Assembly: GCA_014529385.2 (NCBI GenBank)
Contig: CM043954.1
Location: 92,159,747-92,223,746, forward strand
Origin: Adiantum capillus-veneris
Lineage: Eukaryota > Streptophyta > Polypodiopsida > Polypodiales > Pteridaceae
DNA length: 64,000 nt
Reading direction: 5' to 3'
Shown: positions 23,147 through 32,776 of the stretch, piece by piece
How the letters are laid out: each line of letters opens with the position of its first letter
How positions within the stretch are numbered: position 1 is the stretch's first letter
The notes under the pieces: generated by a model
What the model was told of the DNA's origin: nothing
The model's input: the letters and a program-made list of their open reading frames with translations, nothing else
The model's database searches: none
Program-made: the position numbers and the translations under genes

Positions 23147-24375
23147 AAAAAGAAAAAGATTGAGGAGGAAGCGCAAGCCGAGGCGAAGGAAAGAATGGAG
23201 AAAAGAAGACTACTGCGTCAGAAACAGCGCAATGAAGGAGCAACACGAATAAACGCAGTCAGTATAACAGAAATGGATAATGACAAAGACGAACCCATCA
23301 TTGAATGTAAAGTAGGAACCAACCAAATCAAAGCCAGAGCACTATTGGATTCAAGAGCTCAAGCTAACCTACTTTCACTCAGTTTGTATAGACAATTGAC
23401 AAATGACACTAAACTACAAACTGCCAAGCAAGAGTTAAAGAGTTACTCTGAGAATTCAATCAAAACTGTCGGATGCACAGTTTTACATATACAGATTAAC
23501 CAATATGTGTATCCTCATATGTTTTACGTGGTTGAAGACCAAGCTACACAACATCCATTATTGCTAGGACAACCATGGCAGAAGCAATATAATGCAATGA
23601 TTGACTGGAGTTCTAACTCAGTGCTTATCAAATACGAAGGAGAAAGTCAATCAGTTAAGTTCACCAAAGGAGAAGAGCCAACTCCAAAGGACGAATCCAA
23701 AGACAAAGATAAACAACAACCAGAGAAAAAGAAGAAGCAATGGCAACCAAAAGTTTCTATACAACCGGATTACTCTTCGACGAAAATTCTCAACAGTGGA
23801 TAAGGAAGACAAGCAATAATATAACAGCTCAACCTTGGAAAAAAACGGAGTCAAAGTTGGTATGGAGACCAAAAAAGGCTGTGCCAGAGAACACAAAGGT
23901 GGAAAACAGAGTCTTCAATACCAGACAACAGAGTGATTCCAGACAATCAAGGACAGTGAAACAGATCTCGATTCCAAAGAAGTTCATGACGGCACAAAGC
24001 TATAGCAAGCAAATTTGGATCCCAAAGATTTGTAAACAGGAACTCCCTTCAATACAATCAACGGAAACTCCTAGGTATTTCAAGGCGAGGAAATCAACAC
24101 ACAGAACAAAGCAGGTTTGGGTCGCAAAGAGTTTGTGGCAAGCACAAGCAAAGCGGAAGCAGATTTGGATTGTGAAAAAAGACAACAAGGTAACGAAGAA
24201 TCCATCTACTGATTCTACTACCGAAGTGCCAAAACCAACCCAAAACCCGACCACCAATCCTTCAATCAAACAAAGAGCAGCTTTATTGGAAAGACTGTTG
24301 TATCATCGCTCTACAATTGCATTGGGAACTTATGACCAAAACAACTACAATGCTTCATCCACAGACACTTCATAG
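23147..24375 (+). pseudogene. Second protease-like domain with W-x-P-K tail (element A)
   Basis: In frame with integrase after a single TAG. A coiled, charged start (EEEAQAEAKERMEKRR) precedes a retropepsin-like fold: IIECKVGTNQIKARALLDSRAQANLLS, and later HPLLLGQPWQKQYNAMIDW. The active-site triplet is DSR rather than DSG/DTG, so it is probably inactive here; element B has DTG at the same place. After a frameshift (23740-23803) comes a basic tail with repeated KQIWIPK, KQVWVAK, KQIWIVK, SKLVWRPK motifs. Position downstream of integrase is unusual; a Gag-like or structural binding role for the fold is possible. Domain identity is inference from motif spacing. Confidence 0.65.
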
Positions 24376-27176
24376 TCGTCCGGGAGGACTCAGACTAGGA
24401 GGGGGGGAGGTATACAGGAGCTACAAAGCAGCTACAAGCGGAAAAAACAAAGAAAAACAAAAATTATATTACAAGGGCAGTGTCTTACATGATTTTGCAA
24501 TTTTTTATGTTTGATTGCGGATATTGATAATATTTATGCCCTTATATACCTTGTTTTGCAACAAGAAGAGATCAAATGATGAATTTGGGTCTCTAGATGT
24601 GTAAATATCACTAAATAAGAGTGTTTTTGGAGCTAAAAAGTGGAAAAAAGTGGTAATCCAAGTCCAGAAATCACAAAGAAGTGTATATTCATATACACAG
24701 GGTTACCAGCTATTTATCGTGTATGTTTGGAATTTTTTGGCTTCAATTTGCTATTTTCCTTTATTTTTTATGATTTTCTTAATAAAAATAAAAGAAAAAT
24801 AAAAAAGCAGGTGAAATGAGATCGGAAAAAAGAAAAGAATAGATGGTGATGATCCTAATGACAAGGGCAACCCATGGTAAAAATGGGGTACAATTCTGAA
24901 AAAGTTGCGGAAACCCGAAATGACAGAATTTTGGCAAAGTGGACAGATTTCTCAGAAACAGGTCAAACGGAGTCCAAATTGAGAAATTTCAAATCCTAAA
25001 GTGCATTTCACGACGAGATAGGAGCACATGTCAAATTTGGTAACAAGTGATCCGGGAAGCCCGAAGTTAAGTATTTTTCACTTCACTATCAAGCTCATTT
25101 CCACTATTACCTTCTTGGAGAGAGCAAAGAGCACACAGGAGCATCCGACCTTCTACCGCCTTCTACGACTGCTACGAGAGCTCAGAGGACACCAGACATG
25201 AGAGGTAGACTCGTTGCCATAAGCTTTTGATGCTTATTGTTAACTTTTGTCGCGAAAACTCACCAAAACCAAGAAACAAGAGCAGACGGGGAATGGGGAG
25301 GAACGCTAGGTAGGGGCACAACCGCCTAACCAAACCTTGCAAGAACTTAGAGGTGGGTTACCCTAGTATAGGAGATGAGTTTCTAGCACTCAAATCTCGA
25401 GAAAGAACGACTGGAAAAACCCTAGGTCAACAGAGCCTGCAAAAGGCAAACAGAAAAAAGTTGTCGGAACGACACAAAACTTCTCAGGAAGCTTAACAAC
25501 ATCGAGGGCAATGCAACCTTGGAGTATCTCCGGGTTTGGATCACCAAAAGTAGGTCGGAACAACCGATTCGGCGGCGGACACACAAAGCGTCATTTTGGC
25601 ATAACGGCTAAAATTGACGACCAAATTACATGAAACTTCACAAGCAGCTTCAAATAGACATGGATGACTTATGTTTGCAAGCAAAACCCAAAAGAAAGCT
25701 GATTCACTTACCGATGGTGAAAAAGACGCTTTCGGGCAACCAAATGGAGAAAGATGGAGAACGGGGAGCCAAAGTCAAGTTCAACCAAATAGGTGGCTTC
25801 ACAACATATCCAATGAGATGGAAATGCAACTCTCGAGAAGAAAAGTTGAAGAAATTCAACTCCAAGGCAAAAAGACGACTTCGGAGACTGAAATGCCTAT
25901 AAAGGGGCTTTTTAGCTAAACTGATGACTTTTTAAGTTGAAAACTAGTTAGCAGGGCTTAGGGCACTAGCACAAAGCATTCTTTGCACAAAAAGACCAGC
26001 ATTTCAAGAAAAGACATCATACGCGTATGATGTCTCACAGCATGATTTTCACATCCATTTCAACATTTGAGTGCATAGCCTCATTCCACAAGTTAATCAC
26101 ATCCTATGAACCAAGTATCATGAGAATTGGAGTTAGAAAACCCAAGGAAAACCAAAAAGACGCAAAGTAGGCCATAAAATTGATTTTTGGTCCTAATTTT
26201 GTCAAAATAACTCCAAACTCATTGAAACTTTGTAGGATTGTTGATTAACACATCTACAAGCTATCTGGAACCAAAAAGCACCATTTTGACACAAAAGACA
26301 TCATACGCGTATGACGTCTATTTGCACTTACAGAGCCAAAAATGCTCATTTGTCATCATACATCCATTATATATATCTAATACATGCTACATATGAAGTT
26401 TGGAACCATTTGGTCAAGTGGATCACCCCATTAGCCCAATTAAGAGAAGATCCTTCATAGAAAGCCTATTTTTGTCCCAAATCCAACATATTCAAGTCCA
26501 AACCAAGATTTGAGTATAAACAGCACATGGAGAGTCCACAGAACCAATCCCATGAAAAATTGATGAAAAAGACATCATACGCGTATGATGTCTCAGAGCC
26601 ATTTTTAGTCCAAATTCTATCCAAACTTGATAAATCCACTGAATAAGCCTATCTAAAGCCAAAACCAAGCTTATAGAGAAAATTGGTCCAAGAATGCACT
26701 AAAAGACATCATACGCGTATGATGTCTCACTATGTGATTTTGGCACCTCAGGGCTTCAACCACCAAACAGAAGTGTTCTACATGCCATTTGAAAGTAATC
26801 CACCAAGTTTTACCCAATTTGGATCATAAAATCCAATTCCCTTTCAAAATTTTGCCAAGAGCCTGAACTGGACTAAACTGGCCAAAACTTGACCAAATGG
26901 GATCCAAACTCAAATCCAAGCATATGATACTCATGTATACACTATCAGCTACAAGCACAACCAATATGAAGTCATTCTGACACAAATGACATCATACGCG
27001 TATGATGTCTCAAGCATGTTTTTGAGCCCAGTTTGCATATTTTTTCACCTACATTGCATTCTTAGGCCCTGAATAGCTCATGTTTCAATTTTCAAGTCAT
27101 TTGAATAGTTAAAAGCTTCATTTCGGCTTTCAGTACTAAAAAGACGCTAACGTCTGAAATTGGAGTTACAGGATCC
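24376..27176 (+). other. Noncoding region of element A with five palindromes
   Basis: No credible ORF. A purine tract GGAGGGGGGGAGGT lies at 24399-24412. Five 22-bp palindromes (GACATCATACG plus reverse complement) start at 26013, 26297 (one mismatch), 26571, 26705 and 26988: steps of 284, 274, 134 and 283 bases. A short exon-like ATGAGAG|GTAGAC at 25198 and acceptor GGAGTTACAG|GATCC at about 27171 bracket the array, so it may be an intron upstream of the 3' ORF. Confidence 0.75.
25198..25204 (+). other. Conserved mini-exon ATGAGAG before a GT donor
   Basis: ATGAGAG|GTAGAC in A. Element B has the same ATGAGAG|GTAAGT at about 34722, both preceded at a distance by CTCATTTCCACT. Splicing to the acceptor at 27171 gives ATG AGA GGA TCC ATG, in frame with the 3' ORF start at 27177. 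Transcript evidence is absent. Confidence 0.45.
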
Positions 27177-30100
27177 ATGGATTCCGCTAAGTCATCGGCA
27201 ACTAAGAGAAAAAGACCAACCATCAAGGATGCTCTTGCAGAAGCAGAACCTTTTGATATTCCAACAGAAACCCTCAAGCCAACCAAGACTTGGGTGGAGG
27301 AAGCAGTACTAGAAAAAGAGGGAATAAAGATCTACCAGGGGACTTTCAGAGATCCTCAAGGGCAATCGGTCGATGTACCTATGATCCCACGAGAATTAGT
27401 GGAGTATAGCAGATCAGAGAACATCAACAGATACCTGGAAAGGGCTGACTTACACAGGTTCTTCACCTCGAGACCATCAGGTGTGGATACAAGAAGAGTG
27501 TACGAGTTGGCAACATCCATTCAGAAGGATGGGAAAGCCACATTGACAGCCATGGATGGAGAGAAAGTAGAAGTACAGATCACTCCACAGCTCATTGCAG
27601 ATGCATTGAAGCTGAACAACAAAGGGAGCTCTGTCAGGGAAAGAAGGGAGGCTATAGAGGTTTATGGGTCCAAGAAACAGAATGCAACTTATGGAGATAT
27701 GGCAGACCAAAGAGCGGCAACCCTTTGCCGACTGTACAACCAATTTCTCCATATTTGCAGTAAAAGACCGCAAAAGTATACGACACCGCCCCATGCCATT
27801 GCAACTACCATCACATGGGCACTGAAGAGCAACATGCCAAAAGAGGTGAATTATGCTCAATACATCCACGAGCAAGTAATTGCCATGCACAACGAGAAGC
27901 CAAAGTATATAGGAGGAGCTGAAGTTCTGACAAGAATAGCTTATGAAGCTATTGGAGCCAGAGATCAATGGCCAAAGGTTCCCTCCCAGAATGAGTGGCT
28001 TAGAGAAGCCGATGAAGAGGAAGAACAGCCTGAAGTATCCAAGAGGGCGTCCACAAGAGCACGCAGGAAACTAGAAATAGTTTCAGAACCTGAAGAGAAT
28101 GTGGATGAGCCGCTCAAGAAGAAAGCAAAGAAGAAGGCTGATTCCAAGCAAACCAAAAGTCAAAAAGCCGCAAGAATGGAAAGGCTGGTGGAGCAGTTCA
28201 GAGCGGAAAGAGCTCTAAAGGGGGACTTTGAAGAAATGTGGGTGCCAGACCCCACTAAAGTCGGAACCAGCTCAGCCAGGCCACATGTTGATCAATATGA
28301 TCAATATATTAGAGCTTATGAGGAGTCGGAGGCCATACTGGAGCAGCAACCTGTCGAGCCTTATACTGAAGAGGAAGTACAACTTTTAAAAGCTGAGCTG
28401 AAAAAGGACGACAAGGAGAAGAAGGAAGTAGATGAGTCTACTGAACTTCGAAAGAAAGACGGGCAAGCAAACAAAGGGAAAGCCAAGATGACTGAGGACA
28501 ATCAGCCCTCCTTTACTGATGTACCAAGCCCGAAGAAGACGGAAATTATTGTGGAGGAGACCACAATAGAAATAGAAACAGAAGTTATGGAAAAGCCGGA
28601 GGCCGGGACCAAGGAAAAGGAGATAGATCCAGTTCAGCAAAAGAAAGATGATTATGAGGATCTGATAGCGATCGGATACAGTGAAGAAGAGGCCCTGGAG
28701 GCAGTTTATGGGATATCCCTACGAAAACAAGATGATCGGAAAGGGACGAAGGAAAAGACAAAGGGTACAATGGAGAGTAAAGAGAAAATGGACGAACAGA
28801 ACATACTAGAAGAGCCGAAGCCATTGGAGGTGGTGGCAGAAAGAGCTGTCAAGTTGACAGATGAAGATGAAAAAGACATGCACATGGTGCATGAACTGCT
28901 CAGCAAGATTAAAGAAAGATCCAGAGCAAAGGAAGTAGCAATTGAGACAGCAAAACAAAAGGAAGCAGAGTTGCAGAAGAAGTTAGAGAATGCTATGACT
29001 GAATCTGAAAGTCATAAAGCATCACTCTACGACGCAGAAAACAAGAGAGACGGCTTGATACTCCAACTAGCCGAAGCTTCAAGAGAGGTAACAAGTTCAC
29101 AGGAAGCAAAGGAGCGAATAGAAGATGAGCTGGAGGCAGCCAAGGATGAGCTCATTGAGCTAAGGGAAAGAGTCGAACTTCAAGAAAGGACAATCACGAG
29201 ACTCAGGACCACCCCTAGAGCTAGCAGAGCAGGAACAGAACAAGAGGGAGCCCTCGTACCAGCTCTGGAAGATCAGGTCAGAAGTTTGCAAAGAGAGCTA
29301 AGGTTAGAGCAAGTGCAAAGATTGCACATGGCGGAGGGATCATTGGCTGCAGAGGAGAGGCTCACATCAGAAAACCAAACACTAAGGACAGAAAATGAGG
29401 CCCTCCGCAAACAGCTCCAAGACCTCCAAGAGCAACAAAGAAGAGAAACAAAGACACCACAAGAAGAAGCAGGGGGAGCAGCCATAGAGCTACCAGAAAC
29501 TGGAGAGGCAACCACAATTGAAGATCCAGCCCCAGTTCAAGAAGTGGCCTCAACTTCAGGAATCTCTGAAGAAGAAGAACAAAGGCTCCAGGACCAAATA
29601 GAAAAGTCAACAGAGGAAAGTGCCAAGGCGGAAATGGAATGGGAAAGGAGACTCCTCATCTCCATTAGACTTCAAGGTTTAGACACAAAAGTGCTCCATG
29701 AAAAGTGGATGCAACCCAGCCTGCCTTTCCCTCTGATGAAATTTGAAGTGATAAAGACGAAAAAGAGAATAGAGGAGGAGCAGTATGTCGCTCTTTACTC
29801 AGGCGACATCACAAACGATGAACAATCAAAGAAGATTGTAGATTCTCAACCTAGATGGAGGAAAGGTTGGCTGAACAAATACCCAGCCTACCTCATCTAC
29901 TTGGTAGAGGCTCCAAAGGAGATTCGGGAGGATGCAACCTTCTGCCCGGTGCCAAGAGTCAGAAACTGGAAAGAGCATGGCAGGATTGCAGAAAAGAAGC
30001 CAAATTGGCTTAATTATCCCAGGATGCCAGGACCAAAGGAAGGAGAGAGAATAGGTAAAGCCTACATGGTGAAAACCCTAACGGGCACCATCAAACTCTT

Positions 30101-30452
30101 TACTGGCTCTCCTGACCTTTCGTGTCAGATGCTAAAGAAAATCTGCAGGACTCTCTTAGCATGCATTGAAGTGTTCGCGCCAGATAAAGCCACGACCTCG
30201 AGTCTACTATCGACGGCCGACATAGTGACGGATATGATGTATGATCTTTCATTGCAGCCATCACCAAAGGTGTTACATCTCTTATACCAAAGAATTATGT
30301 TTTTGCCTAGCTTCCACATGCAAACATTCGAAGAAGCTTTCTACACCGGCTTTTTCACTCACGAAAGAAAAATATTCGGCCCAACCTTGACCATCGGCAA
30401 CCTACGCTACGAATCACATTTGCAGATGCTCAAGACGACAGGACTCTATTGA
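27177..30452 (+). CDS. Element A 3' ORF, 1091 residues, coiled-coil protein
   Basis: Intact ORF from ATG 27177 (MDSAKSSATKRKRP; KRKR is a possible nuclear signal). An N-terminal globular region (to about residue 280) has VYELATSIQKDGKATLTAMD and KYTTPPHAIATTITWALKS; a charged middle follows with YEDLIAIGYSEEEALEAVYG, reminiscent of a UBA helix pair; then a long coiled coil (about residues 560-780, heptads such as ELRERVELQERTITRLR and ENEALRKQLQDLQEQQ); then a conserved C-terminal domain (WLNKYPAYLIYLVEAP, VPRVRNWKEHG, AYMVKTLTG, MQTFEEAFYTGFF). Element B keeps the N- and C-terminal domains in broken form. It occupies the position of extra ORFs of Athila-type elements, but I see no signal peptide or membrane segment, so envelope function is not supported. 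It is the only long undamaged ORF of A. Confidence 0.8.
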   Translation: MDSAKSSATKRKRPTIKDALAEAEPFDIPTETLKPTKTWVEEAVLEKEGIKIYQGTFRDPQGQSVDVPMIPRELVEYSRSENINRYLERADLHRFFTSRPSGVDTRRVYELATSIQKDGKATLTAMDGEKVEVQITPQLIADALKLNNKGSSVRERREAIEVYGSKKQNATYGDMADQRAATLCRLYNQFLHICSKRPQKYTTPPHAIATTITWALKSNMPKEVNYAQYIHEQVIAMHNEKPKYIGGAEVLTRIAYEAIGARDQWPKVPSQNEWLREADEEEEQPEVSKRASTRARRKLEIVSEPEENVDEPLKKKAKKKADSKQTKSQKAARMERLVEQFRAERALKGDFEEMWVPDPTKVGTSSARPHVDQYDQYIRAYEESEAILEQQPVEPYTEEEVQLLKAELKKDDKEKKEVDESTELRKKDGQANKGKAKMTEDNQPSFTDVPSPKKTEIIVEETTIEIETEVMEKPEAGTKEKEIDPVQQKKDDYEDLIAIGYSEEEALEAVYGISLRKQDDRKGTKEKTKGTMESKEKMDEQNILEEPKPLEVVAERAVKLTDEDEKDMHMVHELLSKIKERSRAKEVAIETAKQKEAELQKKLENAMTESESHKASLYDAENKRDGLILQLAEASREVTSSQEAKERIEDELEAAKDELIELRERVELQERTITRLRTTPRASRAGTEQEGALVPALEDQVRSLQRELRLEQVQRLHMAEGSLAAEERLTSENQTLRTENEALRKQLQDLQEQQRRETKTPQEEAGGAAIELPETGEATTIEDPAPVQEVASTSGISEEEEQRLQDQIEKSTEESAKAEMEWERRLLISIRLQGLDTKVLHEKWMQPSLPFPLMKFEVIKTKKRIEEEQYVALYSGDITNDEQSKKIVDSQPRWRKGWLNKYPAYLIYLVEAPKEIREDATFCPVPRVRNWKEHGRIAEKKPNWLNYPRMPGPKEGERIGKAYMVKTLTGTIKLFTGSPDLSCQMLKKICRTLLACIEVFAPDKATTSSLLSTADIVTDMMYDLSLQPSPKVLHLLYQRIMFLPSFHMQTFEEAFYTGFFTHERKIFGPTLTIGNLRYESHLQMLKTTGLY

Positions 30453-30487
30453 CCAAGCCTAAAAGTCATGTCAGGGACGACATGAAC

Positions 30488-30501
30488 GCGGAGGGGGGGA
30501 G
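30488..30501 (+). promoter_or_regulatory. Polypurine tract of element A
   Basis: GCGGAGGGGGGGAG directly before the 3' LTR; primer for plus-strand DNA synthesis. B has the similar GGCGAGGAGGGGGGAA before its LTR. Confidence 0.9.
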
Positions 30502-31432
30502 TGTTGAGCCAGCAGAGGATCACACCCACATTTTTTCTCACACCCATCATTTTGTAACCATTGATTGTAATAAATGTCTTTCCGACATTAATTTTAATTT
30601 GAGCCATTCATTAAGTAACGGGACTCAATTGAGTTTGCAGCTTGTAATCCCGAAGGAATTTCACGTGTTGATGTAAATAATTAGAGATGTTCTCACCTCC
30701 AAGGCTGAGGTATATAAGCCAAAGTTTTGTAACCTAAAAGAGATTCAATTATTAATCAAAGTGAGTTTTTGAGCGCCGTGACTGTGTCTGAGAGAGAGAG
30801 AGAGAGTCTTATCTTCTTGCTACGCGAGCTACGGGGCCGCCATTGGAGAAGCGACACCGCCATTGTGTTAGCAACGGTGAGAGCTACGCACAGATACCAA
30901 GAGTGTGCACTATGGGCTTCTACGTGTGGTAAGTTCCTACGAGCTTCGGTGTGAGTTTTCTTCCAACTCGTGTGTCGGAATAGAGCGTGCAGCATATCTA
31001 TAGAACCACAACGAGTAGAGCTACACATTAGTACCATCGGGGTCAAGTTTCGGTCACCTGTATTTTTCGGCCTGTCTTCATACGCGTTTGCCGCACGGAG
31101 TGGTTATAGGTTGATTTTGCAGTTCAAGTCTTTAGGGTGTTGTTCTTACCTAGTGTATAGACTTCCCCTTGAGTTTGAGATCGATTCAATGATTCTAGAT
31201 CCTGTTTCGTATAGCATTCGTTCGTAGTACGGATTTCAGTCACTTGTGTATTTTAGAACTTAGATTTGATTTCCTTAGTAGTGATTGTCATTAGAAGGTC
31301 GAGTAGGTGATTTGACACCCACCTAGTTGTTTCCATGCGCCTGCGGGTCAAGCTCCGTCCTCGTCTGACAAATTCTGTTGTTGGTTGAGTTCTCGCTATT
31401 TAGCTTCCGCTAGCGGTGTAACCGCCTTAATA
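30502..31432 (+). repeat. 3' LTR of element A
   Basis: 931 bases like the 5' copy; about 14 substitutions by eye and no length change. TATA box near 30709-30718. The terminal CA reads TA here (CCGCCTTAATA), a C-to-T type change at the base needed for integration. Followed by GCATA target duplication (31433-31437). Confidence 0.95.
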
Positions 31433-31437
31433 GCATA
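31433..31437. repeat. Target-site duplication GCATA, right of element A
   Basis: Identical to 12595-12599; the B integrase frame resumes with these bases. Confidence 0.95.
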
Positions 31438-31980
31438 CAAATAAAATTCTTAGCTTGGTACTGACCAAAGTGGTTAGTGCAAGAAGGACAGACTGGGAAA
31501 TGAATCTCCATGCTGCTCTATGGGCTTATCAAGTTTCATTCAGAACATCTCATGCTACACCCTTTAACCTTGTTTATGGTCTTTATTCCATATTGCCAAT
31601 ATAATTTCTATTGCCGACATTAAGGGTAGCACAAAATCTTGAGTGGACTGGACATGAATTGTCAGAAAGACTTGAAGATTTGGAAAAGCTAGACGAGCAA
31701 AGGCTAACTGCTGTAGCTCATATCTATGCACAAAACCGGAAACAAAAACAGTTTTTTGATTCCCACTTAATCACCAAAATCTTCAAAAAAGGGGACTTAG
31801 TTCTAGTCTATTCCCTTAAGCAACACATTCCCAAGTTTAAGAAAAAGGGAAACGGACCATTTATCATTGAAGATGTATCTCCAAGTGGAGCAGTAAAATT
31901 GTCCACCCTAGATGGTGAACCAACGACTAATTGGATTAGTGGATGTCGTTTAAAGAAATACAAAGTTGCCAATAACCAGT
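31438..31980 (+). pseudogene. Gypsy element B integrase, C-terminal part
   Basis: Continues the integrase broken at 12599: TNKILSLVLTKVVS, LWAYQVSFRTSHATPFNLVYGL, one stop (LPI*FLLPT) near 31603, then HELSERLEDLEKLDEQR and the C-terminal GPFIIEDVSPSGAVKLSTL. Aligns closely with element A 22560-23110. It ends at a stop near 31979, where A continues in frame into the second protease-like domain, so B has a frameshift here. Confidence 0.9.
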
Positions 31981-32776
31981 GAATTGCTAGAGAGAATGCA
32001 TGTAGCCAAACAAAGGAAGATGAAGCAACAACAGGTTATTGATGAAGCCCAAGAGGAAGCTAGACTTCGGGTACTCAAGCGTAAAGCTGCTCTCAAGAAT
32101 CAACAGATACCGATTCCCATCAACACTTTGAAAATAGATAATCGACAATGGGAATTACCTAAAGATGCAGTTTCAACAGATGACGACTGGTTAGAGGGAA
32201 TGGATTTGCGCATCTAAGTACAACTCAACAATCATAGCACCAATGCTTTGGTAGACACAGGAGCTAGAGTGAATGCAATCAGTTATTCCACATACAAGAA
32301 GGCAACAAGCCAAGCATTTTCTGCAGGAATAACGACAATCAAAGGATGCAACAAGAATCCAACTCCAACATTGGGAGTAGTCAACTTGAAGGTGGTAGTA
32401 CATGGATATTCATGTCCGCATCAGTTTGTATGCTTGCCAGATGAACACATGAATGAGACGATAATTCTTGGCATTCCTTGGGATGCGTACATACAAAGCA
32501 GTACTAGATTGGGATACGAATCAGCTAAAGCTATCACCTAAAGGAGGGCAACTCCTTGTTCCAATTGCACCAAGCAAGGAGGAATGGAAAAGATGCAATC
32601 AGAAGAACAATCCACGAAGCAAATCTTCTCCATCTCCTCGACAAACAAATGCTACAAGTAGCATGCAAGGAGTCAGGCAAATTTGGGTACCAAAAGCACA
32701 ACTTAAGGATAAGCCAAATCAAATCTGGGTGCCTAAAACTTCATCGAAGAAACATAAGACGGTTCCAAGGATTTGA
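31981..32776 (+). pseudogene. Second protease-like domain and W-x-P-K tail (element B)
   Basis: Charged linker (QQQVIDEAQEEARLRVLKRK), then after a stop near 32215 the protease-like fold ALVDTGARVNAIS with an intact DTG, and ETIILGIPWDAY at the position of A's LLLGQPW. A shift near 32500 leads into a tail with RQIWVPK and NQIWVPK, the repeated motif seen in A and C. Presence of the same unit in two diverged elements argues that it is a stable part of the lineage. Confidence 0.65.

Larger units (their letters stand above)
12600..31432 (+). mobile_element. Complete gypsy LTR retrotransposon A, 18.8 kb
   Basis: Two 931-bp LTRs (12600-13530, 30502-31432), primer-binding site, polypurine tract and 5-bp target duplication make this a structurally complete element. 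By eye the LTRs differ at about 14 sites (~1.5%), so the insertion is fairly recent; no absolute date is claimed. Order: leader with palindromes, gag, protease, basic/acidic linker, RT, RNase H, two H2C2 zinc domains, integrase, second protease-like domain, long noncoding stretch with palindromes, 1091-residue ORF, PPT. It resembles the Athila/Tat side of Ty3/gypsy in PBS type and extra 3' ORF. Coding is interrupted by a GA dinucleotide insertion in gag, frameshifts near 19255, 19880 and 23740-23800, TGA at 21116 and TAG at 23144, so it is unlikely to be autonomous now. Confidence 0.95.

Noticed and set aside
27177..30452. Envelope protein for the 3' ORF
   Set aside because: No signal peptide, membrane segment or cysteine pattern; long charged coiled coil instead.
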